From the NCBI GenBank assembly GCA_022606135.1, contig JABYQN010000006.1, forward strand, positions 1,860,001 through 1,924,000: a stretch of 64,000 bases of DNA, written 5' to 3'. Below are positions 46,779 to 57,435 of the stretch, piece by piece (the first letter of the stretch is position 1; each line of letters opens with the position of its first letter). Below the pieces are notes generated by a model. That model saw nothing but the letters and a program-made list of their open reading frames with translations. It was not told the DNA's origin and ran no database searches. This DNA comes from Fomes fomentarius (Eukaryota; Basidiomycota; Agaricomycetes; Polyporales; Polyporaceae). A program made the position numbers and the translations under genes.

Positions 46779-49106
46779 TCAGTCAGAGTCGAGCAACTCA
46801 ATCACTTCAGGAGACTCCACCTTCCGACGTTTCGACTCGTCGTCCAGCACTGAGTCGACCAATAGTACTGCATGCTCTTCCTGTGCTTCTGCTACACTCC
46901 GTTTCTTCGACACAGGGCTCTTTTCGTCATCATCTTGCGGGATCTCTACGGTGCGTACTGCATTGATAGCGTTGGTTGCTAAAGACTCTGGGAGCGCAGG
47001 TGCAGCAGCCTGACTCGGGGCGAGTGGGCCAGAAGGAAAGGCTAGAAGGAGTTCCGTCTCCTTTGCCTCGGTCGCGGTCGCGGCAGCCTTGATGTACTCC
47101 TCGTAGTACATTAAAATCTCTGCAGCATCGTCACATATCAAGACGCTCAATCGAGCATACCACAAACAAGAGAACGACGCACTCACCTCCCGCATGACCT
47201 CGAGCGGCACTGTTCCACCCAAAGTCAGTGCGCTTTTGGTTCTGCCACACTACGTCAGTTGATCGCACGTATACCATGAGGGAGGTCAACTCATGTGCAG
47301 ATCCGCGCACCTCAGGACGCCGAGCGAATTCCTTCCACAGGGCGAAGTTTCTCGTGCAGTCTGTGAGCGCCCACGGCGCTTCTCGACTAGGTACAACGCC
47401 ATGGCCCGCCTGTCATCGTCCGTGACCTTCACACTATAACCGCCCCGACCTGCACGTCTATTCCCTGCATTTGCGCTCGCAGACGATACACCATCGTCAT
47501 AGTTCGGGGAGGAGTCACCGTCAATCTCATCGTCGCCGTTGTCGCTCGACTCAGCCTCTGACAGAGAGGTTAGCGAGTCTGAATCACTGGGCCCACACGC
47601 TTGCAACCACTTGCGCGCCGCGATGTATATTTGGTCCGGTAGGCTCCAGTTGCCGTCCCAGTGCTTGTGCCATGATTCTGCATCGTGGTGGTGCAGGGTC
47701 TGGGATCGAATAATCGCGTCAACGCGGCACGTGGAGGCCGATGGCATTGCGAACGTCATCACGGTCTTGACTTACCTCTTTCGCCAACTCCTCCAGCAAG
47801 GTCAACTTTGACGGCAAGCGCTCTATATCCTGCAGCCGCCAGCGCAAGTATTGGATGAAGAAGATCTTGTCCGCATCGGTGAAATGGCTCGCTGACCCAC
47901 CGGATTCCTCGCTAGGTGCTTCGGGTTTGCGTGAGACCGTCGGGGATGGTGGTATGTAGGTGCCGGCATGATAATCAGGTATGGGATCGCCTCTTAGCAC
48001 CCGCCCATTCGCTGACTCCGAACTTGCGATACGGGTGCGTGTGTGACTACTAACCCCCGTTTTGCTGCGAGAAGGCGCGCTGGGATTTTTGGCCGAACGA
48101 AGTTGGTTGGGTGGCCCAGCATGAGCTTTGCGGGAGCTGTGGGCCGCATCGCGAGCTTTATGTTTCGCACCTTCGGCGGGGCCGGCGTGTTTGCGTTGTG
48201 CACTATCGGTAAATAGTGAGTCATCCATTTACTCGACATTGACATGACTAACCAAAACTCACCGGGTAGGTATGTGGTTCGCGGATCGCGCCGACAGGCG
48301 ACGTCCAGATGCTGAGGACCGAGCCTCGCGGGCCTTGCCCCCGTACTCGGATGGGTAGACGTTCGGGAGGAGCTTTTCAATGTTGCGCACGAAGCCTTCC
48401 TGCCAACCTTATTATTGTCACCAACCCATCAATTCCTCGCAGCGCCCGGAAGCACGATGAAGGTGCTCACCAACGTCTGCGTTCGACTAGGGTTGCCACG
48501 TTAACAACATCGTCCAGCATGAGACCTCACTACTGGCAGACGCACCTTCTGCAACTTATCCACGACCTCGCCCATGGTCAGCCCCTGGGCCTTCCCCGCC
48601 TTGAGTGCATCCACAAGCATCTTTTCGTTGTCTGATGATAACAGCGTCTTCTCCTTCACCTTACTGCTAGCAGGGTCACGATGACGGCGAAGATACGGGC
48701 GTATCCTCTCAGCCAAGCCCAAGTCTTGCACTGGAACCCGTGGCGCTTGGGGCTGCGGGTAGCCCATAAGCTGGGCCTGGAACTGTACCGGCATAGCCTG
48801 GGGTATCCATCCGACTGGGGCCTGAGGGTGCAGCTGCGGGACTGGGATCCCATATGCGCCATTCGGCTGCCATCCCTGCCACTGAGGATACGCCTGCATC
48901 ATTGGCTGTGGCGGCATCATGTTCTGAGGAAGAGGCTGCTGCTGTATGGGCTGGGGTACCAGTATATTTTGGGGAGGATTGTGCATCGGCATACCCGCAG
49001 GCTGAGGTGGTACCAGCGGTTGGCCATGATGGTAGTACGCGGCGCCGACGACACCCTGCCAGTGAGGCTGGAGGTACTGCCCTGGAATAAAGCCGTTCGG
49101 GTTCAT
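46779..49106 (-). CDS. Array gene P4: triple-HTH paralog with one apparent frameshift
   Basis: Exons 49106-48546, 48486-48471 (16 nt), 48407-48263, 48202-47776, 47699-47311, 47241-47187 (55 nt) and 47119-46779; 1934 nt, one base short of a full frame (about 644 aa if intact). N-terminus rich in Pro, Gln and Met. HTH1: NEKMLVDALKAGKAQGLTM, VVDKLQK, GWQEGFVRNIEKLLPNVY. HTH2: FTDADKIFFIQYLRWRL, LLEELAKE, HHHDAESWHKHWDGN. HTH3: VTDDDRRAMALYLVEKR, then a shift near 47371-47382, then LWKEFARRPE, RTDFGWNSAARGHA and EILMYYEEYIK. The C-terminus carries a basic patch and ends ESPEVIELLDSD, a SUMO-interaction-like motif. Either young pseudogene or assembly error; all splice sites are intact. Confidence 0.68.
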
Positions 49107-49829
49107 GTAACAGAGGTCACAGATCTTGGGGGAGGGTCAAAGTTGGGTCGAAGTGCCAGCATACGTGACAGTCCCAGTACTGCCAGACGTGGACTTCGGT
49201 CGGGGTGGCGTGCAATCCGAATCTACCTAGTTGGTAGCACACCGTACGTCAATGACTAGACGTGCTTCTGCAGTATTGTCCTCCATCGTCCTCCATTGTC
49301 CTCGAGGCGTCGAAGTTGATCATTAACGGCGGAAACTCGCGTCGCCCAAAGTCCGTCTTCGTCTCCGTCTCCGCGACTGGCAGCAGGCGGTCTAGAGGCA
49401 CCAGAACGCCAGCCGCGCGCCTCGATCTTCTACCGTGGCTGCTGATCTGCCACTGGTGAGGAGCACACATTATGTACAACGACCACAGCGACAGCTTGCG
49501 CATCCGCATCCGCACTTGATTAGTCCGAGATTCCTTCGTGGCACGCCTCTAGACCAAGCTACATCCCTAACACTCTCCTCCATGTGCGTGCGGTTGCAGT
49601 CGGCCGCACAAGGCGTGGTGTGCTTCGTGCCTCCGTCACGGTGCGTGTCCGTTAGTAGTAGCCAGGCACATGGTCGGATCGCCGCGTTTGTCCTCACGCC
49701 GAACTCGAAGGATGCACATCAATATTGCACCCGCCAAAGCACGGGTCGTTTGTATTCAGCCAGTCGACAGCGACCTACACGAAGCTTACAAGAAGAAAAG
49801 TTCCAAGTGAACTCTCTCTCGTCTGCACC

Positions 49830-52282
49830 CTACGAGTCCGGGTCCAGTTTCGCTCGCTTCTCTGCCACGACGGAGTGCTCATCTTCCGAGGGACGCTTGC
49901 CTGCCCAGTGCATGGCATCTTCCGATGTACCTGTACGCACAGCGTTCTCAGTCGCAGGAGACACCGCGGCCGGCGAGTCATGCTGAGGAGGAGTGTGCGC
50001 CTTTGGGTTCTGCCTCGCCCCCTCTCGTTCTGCCATGTATTCGTGGAAATACGCGCCAAGCTCTGTTCAAGTGTTCAACGTTCAGTGTTGAATACCAACA
50101 TTCAGTAAAAGAAGAGTGAGAGAAGGGTGGACCACTCACCACTCGCATGATGCCTCGCAATCCCAGACCATCCCGCAAGCGACCGGAGGCTCCTGTTCTG
50201 AGCAGCCCCCTCCTAGCTCAGCACGACGCCGACATTGCTAATGAAAGGAACAGTACACGTACCTCGGGCCGGTCCGCAAACTCCCTCCACCGTCCTTGGG
50301 TGGAACTTGTCTGTCCCCACACGGCGTGCTTCTCGACCATGTACCGTGCCATCTTGCGAAGGTCCTCCTCAGTGACCTTCAAGCCGGGCACCTTCATCCG
50401 CGGCTTGGGAGGCTTGGGAGGCTGGCGTCGAGGATTCGGGGCGCTGACGGGTGAAGTTGACTGGCTTTGGCCCAAGTTCTCACCGGCGCCCTTGCTTTGG
50501 TCGGATTGCGCGTCCGACTCCTCTTCACTCTCAACGTAGCTGCGTTCGTCCTCGCTTTCGCTTTCGCTCTCGCTCTCACTGTCGTCACTCCGCTTGTGCT
50601 CGCTTGAAGGCGGACGCTTCGCGTTCCCGCCCTCCTTCTCACGCTTGCGCGCCGCAATGTAGATCTGGTCGGGGAGTTCGGGCACGTCGGCCCAATGGCG
50701 CTTCCACGACTCAGCGCTGTGGTGTGGGGTCTGGGGAAACACAGGTCGAGAACAGAGCGTCCTTCAGCACAGTAGCACTTACCTGTTCAGCGAGCTCCGC
50801 ATATAACGCCTCCTTCTTTGGCACGGCGCCTTTGTGCAGCCGCCACTGCAGGTAGTGAATGAAGAACACCTTGTCGTCGTCGGTGAAGCGCGGATCCGCA
50901 TCGTCGGGGTCGCGACGCGGTGGGTCCGGTTTCATGTCGGGTGGTAGATAGGGTATGTACGTGTACGCATGGTACTGCTCGACCGGGCCGCACCTTGCCA
51001 AGCGAGAATTGGAGGTCCTGCCAGTGGACTGGGATGACGCAACAGCGTCGCGTCGAATAGATGATCTCTTCCGCGCCGCGGCGGCTTTCTGGCTGGTGCG
51101 TAGTCGACTCAGTGGTTTGGGAATCGTGGGTGGCTTCCTTTGGACGTTAGGGACTGGTTTGGTCTTCTTGGGTATCACCACTTGCACTTGCGGGCGTGGA
51201 GGCCTGGGAAGATAGTCAGTTTGGAAGGTAGGACACGCGCCATCCCATGAGACAACATACACAGCGCGCTTGTGTACCACTGGAGAGATGGGGGAAGGCT
51301 CCGAGGGTGGTGCTGACGAAGATGATGCAGGCGAAGCAGGCAGTGCGTTCTCACCAGATGAAGACAAACGGTACGCTTTCTTCGCGATTCGCTCCAGGTT
51401 GTCGAGGAGGTAAGAAGTCCAATCTGCAAATGCAAATGATGAGTGCACGATCCGCCAACCATCCCTGACTGTGAGTGAGTAGCCTGCTCACCGACGCCTG
51501 CTGCACGCTTTTCGCGTAGCGATGACCGAGTTACCCGACGATCAGTATGCAGCATTCAGTCCCCGCCTTGCACTTGGAATCAAACGCGAGACGTCGCGAC
51601 TCACCCGCTGGAGCTTTTCCACGACCTGCCTCGCAGTACGGCCCTCGGTCGTGCCCCGCCTCAACGCGTCGACCAGGACGCGTTCCTTCTCCTCCGGCGA
51701 GTACGCGCGCACCGAGGCAGGGCCAGGAGCGATCGCGAACTCCCCCGCCGGCAGCGACCATGCACTACTACCAGCCTGCATCGACGTCTGCGCCGCCGGC
51801 GGTAACTGGATCTGTACCGGGGGTACCCACTGCTGCCGCTGAGGGACGTGCATCCCCATCCCGGAAGGTTGAGCCATCTGGTGGCCCATCGAGGCCTGAT
51901 ACCGCAGCGCCGCAAGATCCTGCTGGTGCTGGTGCTGGTGATTCTGATTCTGATTCTGATTCTGACCGTACTGCAGCTGGTGCTGCTGCCATGGCGCCGG
52001 CTGCTGCTGCCAGTAGGTGGAGATGCCGGGGTGCGAGGAGGGGTTGAATGGAATCTGCATCTGCATCTGCATCTGTGACATGGGCAGCGGCGGCGCAGTG
52101 CCAGTCGCACCGGCGGCGGGGTACGCTTGACTCTGCATCATCTGATGCTGCTGGCTCCCTCCGCCCGCGGGGAAGAACGCGGTCATGTGGTTGACGGAGG
52201 ACGCGTTGACGTCGGCGTTGGCGTTGAACTGGGCTTGAGCTTGGGCGAACGCGTTCGCGTTGGGTCTGGCATTGGCGTCCAT
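49830..52282 (-). CDS. Array gene P5: longest triple-HTH, Rap1-Myb-like paralog
   Basis: Exons 52282-51605, 51507-51492 (16 nt), 51423-51261, 51203-50783, 50730-50263, 50197-50140 (58 nt) and 50062-49830; 2037 nt (678 aa), in frame. The N-terminus is Q/N/H/M-rich with imperfect repeats (QNQNQNQNHQHQHQQ). HTH1: EKERVLVDALRRGTTEGRTA, QVVEKLQR, DWTSYLLDNLERI. HTH2: FTDDDKVFFIHYLQWRL, LYAELAEQ, PHHSAESWKRHWAD. A SESESESE acidic stretch precedes HTH3: VTEEDLRKMARYMVEKHAVW, RWREFADRPE, LRSLAGWSGIARHHA, ELGAYFHEYM. C-terminus EKRAKLDPDS looks like a nuclear signal. The 57-nt intron 51204-51260 is hidden in an open frame but has a good branch site and the phase-2 position shared by all copies. It is the best full-length reference for the family. 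Confidence 0.82.
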
Positions 52283-53087
52283 AGATGGCTCCCGTGTCGC
52301 GGCCGCACCCGTTTGCTAAAGCCCAGGACGCGTCGGCGGGGGAGTATGTATCTGCGTGAAGGGATGGGCGGAGGGGGAGAGACAAGCGCGAGTTCACGCT
52401 GATTCGAGAAGAAGAGGAATGGGAGATCTTTGGCAACAAGCTTGAGCCACTGACCTGGATCTCGCTCTCGGCTTGACCGCGCAGAAAAAAGAAACTTTAC
52501 GCGTTCACGAGCACGCGGGGCAGTCGTGGACGTAGAGGTGGACGCGAACAACGTCGGACGCGTCGACGTCGACCCTTAGGCCTGGTGATGATCGCGTACC
52601 CGATCTGGAAGCACAACGCACCAACCCGGCGGCGCGCTTGGGCGTCTGTCACAAGTTGAACGAGATCCTCCGCCGGGTTGTGGCAATTAGTCGCCTCTCT
52701 CGAATCTCAGGCATCTGCACCCTCAATCATCGTGTCTAGAGCGAGCTGACCCTGCGCTGACGTTCCCGTCGGCGCGCCCCAACGTCTGTCCTCCAGCTGT
52801 CCTCCGGCCCCAAGCTTCGGCTTCGACTTCGACTTCGATCTCGAGTCACCGTGCGTGTGGTCCAAAGACACGCGATTGCCATTTGCTACCTACCTCCAAG
52901 CGCGCGCAGCCTCCTGGATATCCAGCTGCCAGACTCGGATATCCGAGGAAGCCAGCCCAGTACTGACTGCGCCGGGCAGGGGTTCATCGCTGTTCATCAC
53001 ACAACACAAGCTTGACCAGAAGCAAAGTAGTACGATCAATTCATCGCACGAAACTCAGTCAGACACATTACATCGCCTTCTTCGACT
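52283..53087. other. Region between P5 and the chitinase gene
   Basis: About 800 bp: upstream region of P5 and 3' flank of the chitinase. Contains a short TTCGAC/GACTTC repeat near 52810-52840. No gene recognised. Confidence 0.4.
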
Positions 53088-55302
53088 TCAAACGAAGCCC
53101 AGCCCCCGTCTCAACGCCTCCGTCAGGTCCCAGCCGTCCGTGTCCCCATGGACGTCGAACAGGTTCACCCCGCGCATGCCCGCCTGCCGCACCAGCTGCG
53201 CCTTCATCTCCAGCGACACCGGGTCGTCGTACGTCACAATCTGCCCTGCCCCCTCCGACCGCAGGTACGGCGTGCTCGAGCACCCGTCCCACATCCGCAC
53301 GAACCCCCCGTCTCCCGCGAAAAGCCGCCGCCGCTCCCCGTTCTCGATCCCCGCACGCAGTAACGCGGCCGATGACAGCGCGCTGAACCTCTCCGCGTAT
53401 GGTGCTGCTCCTGCTCGATCGGACGTTCCGGAGTCGTAACCAGAGCCAGAGCTAGAGTTAGAACTAGGGGGGCCAGACGAGTCAGAAGAGCCAGAAGAGC
53501 TAGAAGAGACAGTCGTGTCGTTTATGGAGCCCAAGTTGCCGCCAGTACCAGTCGTGCCGGTGGAGCCCAGCTGCGTCGCAGAAGTCGAGGGGGTAATACC
53601 AGATACATAGGGTTGTATGACGCCCTGACTGACGAGCTCGCGAAACTGCACTTGCCCGCTGTCCGTCCCACCATCGTCGTTCTTGACTCTGATCGCACCA
53701 GGCAGGAACCCGGTCACGGCCTCGGCCCAGTCTAACAACGGCGCGCGTCGGCCGCGCCGATTTCGACTCTTGCGTTTCCGTGTCCGGGGGCGCCCAGATC
53801 GAGAAGCCCGACTCTGCAGCAGCTTTTCGGACGACCGCGAGATGTAGCCGTACGAGGGCACGCCGAGAACAAGTTGCCGGGGCGCAAAGCCGGCTGCAGT
53901 CCACAGCTGCAGCGCGGATAGTGCGTTCGCGTTGCTCTGTGTCGAGTTGTTGCATGCGTTACTGAGTGGGGCGTTCGGACCGGGCCGGCTGGATGCTACG
54001 CATGGGCAGGGTCATGTTATTAGTGCGCGGGTCAGAGACAGGTACGGAGCAAGTAACAGAAGCACAATCACGCTAAATTCAGGGGGTGAGGGAGGAAGAG
54101 CGGGAGCGACAAGGGAAGATACCAGAGAAAGAGGAACACTCACAACCCCATGTATCGTAGTTCATCAGCAGCACCCAGTCGAGCACTCGCGCGAACTCGG
54201 AGACATTCTGCATCGGCTTCCCGTTCGCATCGGCAAACGGGACCGTCTGCGTCGCCGCGGTGATTGTCGCGTTCGGAGGGAGCGTGTTGCGGAGGGTACG
54301 GAGGAAATCGAGAAAGTTTGCGGAATCCTCCGGGCTCTCGAGGTTTCCGCCATCGCCGTCCTGGCTCGGGTACTCCCAGTCGATATCTATGCCGTCAAGC
54401 CTGTACCGGTCGTACATCGTGAGCAGGTTGTTCGCAAGCGTCACGCGGCCCTGCGGATCGGCCACCGCAGAGGAGAAGTATCTGCGGCGGAGCAGGTGAG
54501 GACTCAGTGGTCAGCGCGAAACCCTTTAATAAGGTCAGAGGCGACACGATAGAGTGCCAGAAACACGAGCGAGCCCGCGCTTTGTGGTGAGGCATATGAA
54601 GGAACCAGCAAGTGTGAGATGAAGGGACGGAGGATGAACTCACTTGCTTCCTGTCCAGCCGCCCACGCTGAGCTTGACGCGTTTGCCGCTCTGGTGTGCC
54701 CGGTCAACGAGCCGCCGTAGTGCATCCGGCGCGTCGTCAGACCCATCCCATGATAGCTGGAAGTTCTTCTCTGGAACCGTGAACGCAAAGTCGATCCAAT
54801 CAAAGCGGCCGAAATCGATCCTTTCTGGAGGGAACTCGTCAATCACCCAATCAGGATAGTATGCCATTACAAGAGGGGTTGGGTTCGGATCAGGCGCGCG
54901 AGGTTTTGAGAGCGAGGGCTGTGTAGGAAGGCCCGCGCTTGGTTGGCTGGCGGTGACGGTCTCCTGCGGTGTGGAGGAGAAAAGCGGAGAGCTGGGAAGC
55001 GGAAGCCTCTCGCCCGGAAAGACAAGTATTGGCCCCGAGCGCTCGTGCGCGGCTGGATTCGCGCTGTGTGATTGCGAAGGGGTGGGAAATGGGAGAGGTG
55101 AGGATAGATCCAAGGTGGTCGTGAATGTCGTATAGATGGTAGACGTCTCCGCCACGATCACTGTTGTCCTCATGGTGGCAGCGGGGTCCAGCTGTCGCCG
55201 CAGGAAGTGATTGTGTGCCTCCCACGGTGGCGGCATGCAGCGGGCGAAGAAGGGGAAGAGAAGAGGAAGGCCCGTAATTAAGATATACGGTTTGGAAGCC
55301 AT
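53088..55302 (-). CDS. GH18 chitinase
   Basis: Exons 55302-54644, 54481-54144 and 53995-53088; 1905 nt (634 aa). The two introns (162 and 148 nt) are the longest in the window. A signal peptide (MASKPYILITGLPLLFPFFA) and a Ser/Pro/Thr-rich linker lead to the (beta/alpha)8 barrel: MAYYPDWVIDEFPPERIDF, VKLSVGGWTGSKYFSSAV, then the catalytic DGIDIDWEYP with Asp249, Asp252, Asp254 and acid Glu256, then LLMNYDTWG and a closing GVNLFDVHGDTDGWDL. It cleaves beta-1,4-GlcNAc chains and is secreted. Odd features are a basic insertion (RTRKRKSRNRRGRR) and a Ser/Gly-rich stretch of roughly 60 residues inside the C-terminal half of the barrel. No carbohydrate-binding module is seen. Confidence 0.9.
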
Positions 55303-56745
55303 GGTGGATGAGAAGGAAGTTGTGCGGGGCGGACGACACGAGATAGCAACAAGGTCGGCGAAATGTGAAAAGGCCACCAGGGCGAATGGGAGAAGCTGAA
55401 GGCAAGTGCGCAAGAGGGTAGGAGAGAGGAGAGAGGAGAGCAGGCCATCTGAGCGGGTGGATATCGGCAAGGCTGACAGGTGGCTGACACGGGAAGCATT
55501 GCTTGCTGGGTGGCAGTCCAAATTCGAAGATGAGATTCGAATACGGACGGCGAGCAGACGCTGATCGCACATAGCTGGCACACAATTTCTAGATCAGCGG
55601 TCGACGATCGGAGAGGGCCATGGACTTGCCCACAGACTGTCGGTTATGCTCGCCAAGGACAATGAAGAGAAGGTTCGAAGCGAGATGGTGAGAGTGATCA
55701 CAAAATGGGATGCAGATGCAGATGCAGCTGCAGCTATATTGCGAAGGATCGCATCGCGTTGGAAGAGCGGGATCACGCTCGTATGCGTAGTCGGAAGTTG
55801 GGACAAAGGACTCGGGCGGCAGGGCAGAAGGCTCGTCCAACTCGAGCGGGCTTTCGTCGTCAGAAGCCGAGTTTGGGAAAGGCCGAGGAGGAGAAATTGA
55901 GAGTCAGGGAAGGGCGACGGGTTAGAAGATAGATCTGAGGGCGCGCGATATGTCCGAATGGCCAATCAATCAGGAGGAGGTCGGGCGGCGAGGACCATGA
56001 ATGGAAATATGAGGGATAGGGTGCGCGACGGGCGCGGACCGGGAGAGGACGAGAGCGAGGACAAGGACGGCCAAGGACGGGCGGCTGAGGGTGTGCATGG
56101 AAGACGAAAGAAGATGAGCTCTGTGGCCTGAAGGCTGCCATTCGGGATAGAACGAGTGCTTGTTTTGGAGGCGAGGCGCCACAGGCAGACGATCCTGCTA
56201 GATTCCGTGCGCGCAGCTCGCGGTCTGTTATCCCGAAAAGGGCGGACAGCGGCGCGCCGGGATGCCGATGGCCAGATATGGCAGGAATGCAACCAAACGC
56301 AGGCGGAACATTCGGCGCCTGTTAACGTTTTCGACTGAGAGGGAGTGTTGCAGGCATGTGGCCATATTCGCGGGCTGTTCGCTGTGCGATTCTCTGCGGT
56401 GGCGCGTCTTCTCGTGGGTAATTGGACAGGATATGGAGAATATCTGCGTGCTCGGACGACGTGATGCAGCCGAGGGTCCTGCCAGGGTCCGTGCGCGCGC
56501 TACGGGCCATGCGTCCTCGGCGTTTGTCAAGAAGTAGGTGTTTCGAATATTGGATCTCAGTGTGTCCTGCCACTGCCAGCTGTCTTCTTCACAGCGCGTG
56601 TCATGTCCCTTCGCTTCGCAGCCATTGGCTGCCCGTCCTTTCTTCTTTTGTCCTTGTCCCCAGCTTCTCCCTCATGCATATATACCCACCTCTCTCTCCC
56701 CGTCGCCGTCCGCCACATATCCGCCCCAGACTAGTCTTTCAGCCC
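55303..56745. other. Upstream region of chitinase and of the low-complexity gene
   Basis: About 1.4 kb with overlapping antisense frames typical of GC-rich DNA but no family motif or splice pattern. A CAGATG-type short repeat occurs near 55710-55730 (+). Confidence 0.35.
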
Positions 56746-57435
56746 ATGTCTCTCTGCCCACCACCAAGGATGCCTTCCCCTCAGCTCATCCCTGCTCCTC
56801 TCCCCTCTCCCCCGGCCTTCCCACGCAGAATCTCCTCCCGTTCCCGCCTCCAGCTGCCGTCCCACCCAAACGAGCCTCCAATTCCTCCTCGTCTAGTTGG
56901 CTCTCCCCTCCTCGAGAAGCTCACTCATCCGGACCCGCCCACCCTCACCCCAAAGATACAGAAGCAGCTATGGTTCGATGGAGACGAGTTTGGAACACGG
57001 AGGTCAGGTCCCGCTCAGACACAAGACTCGACCGGCTCTCTTTCCTCTGCTTCCTCTGCTTCTCCGCCAAGCACGCCACGCAGTGCGTCATCCAGGCGGT
57101 CTCACCGCCGTACCTCTTCCATAGCACTCGCTCATCGTGCGCGCTCCCATTCCCCGCCTCCCCCTCAGCAGATCTCCCTCTCCATCCCCCCCGTACCCCC
57201 AATCCCTTCATCAGCCTTCAGCAGCCCAGGAGCAAGGCGCTCCGTCGTGCGCACCCCTCCCGCAACTCCCATGCGCTCCCGCCCGATGCAGATCGTCATT
57301 CCTGATCTAACCGTCCCGTCCAATCCCATCTCTGGTGGATGTCCATCACCAGCGCTCCGACATACCTCCCGCAATTCCCGCACTAGCACCAGCGCCAGCC
57401 CGAGACGACGAGGCTTAGGCTGTGAATCCCACTGA
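56746..57435 (+). CDS. Hypothetical Pro/Ser/Arg-rich protein
   Basis: Not recognised. An open frame from ATG 56746 (MSLCPPPRMPSPQ; another ATG at 56770) to 57435, about 229 aa, rich in Pro, Ser and Arg. It includes KIQKQLWFDGDEF, the only non-repetitive block, and RSVVRTPPATPMRS with SP/TP phosphosite-like motifs. A second frame starting at 57416 (AVNPTEPPRFVPPS ... RRSSFTGRDRRGAFGRRRMS) directly overlaps the end and follows a cttag acceptor-like site, so a spliced, longer product is plausible. The small Ser/Pro protein could be a regulator, but no function can be given. Confidence 0.42.
   Translation: MSLCPPPRMPSPQLIPAPLPSPPAFPRRISSRSRLQLPSHPNEPPIPPRLVGSPLLEKLTHPDPPTLTPKIQKQLWFDGDEFGTRRSGPAQTQDSTGSLSSASSASPPSTPRSASSRRSHRRTSSIALAHRARSHSPPPPQQISLSIPPVPPIPSSAFSSPGARRSVVRTPPATPMRSRPMQIVIPDLTVPSNPISGGCPSPALRHTSRNSRTSTSASPRRRGLGCESH

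Larger units (their letters stand above)
39535..52282 (-). repeat. Tandem array of five paralogous triple-HTH (Rap1-Myb-like) genes plus a relic
   Basis: P1 (39535-41620), P2 (41752-43148), P3 (43616-45507), P4 (46779-49106) and P5 (49830-52282) are head-to-tail on the minus strand, with a C-terminal relic between P3 and P4. Homology is shown by shared motifs in the same order and by the same intron phases (0,1,2,0,0,1): GLT.-type helix, WKDYFL-type helix, TYIPPS linker, FTDDDK.FFI.(F/Y)L, HHSAESWK.HW, VTEEDLRAMA and a W-containing 58-nt exon. The sequence between motifs is highly diverged, so the duplications are old or fast-evolving. No transposon ends or target duplications were seen at the borders. 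Confidence 0.9.

Noticed and set aside
39535..52282. Array as a family of transposons or a mating-type homeodomain locus
   Set aside because: No terminal repeats, transposase or target duplications were seen, and the genes are all in one direction without the divergent HD1/HD2 pair or homeodomain signature; the Rap1-type HHSAESWK pattern fits better.
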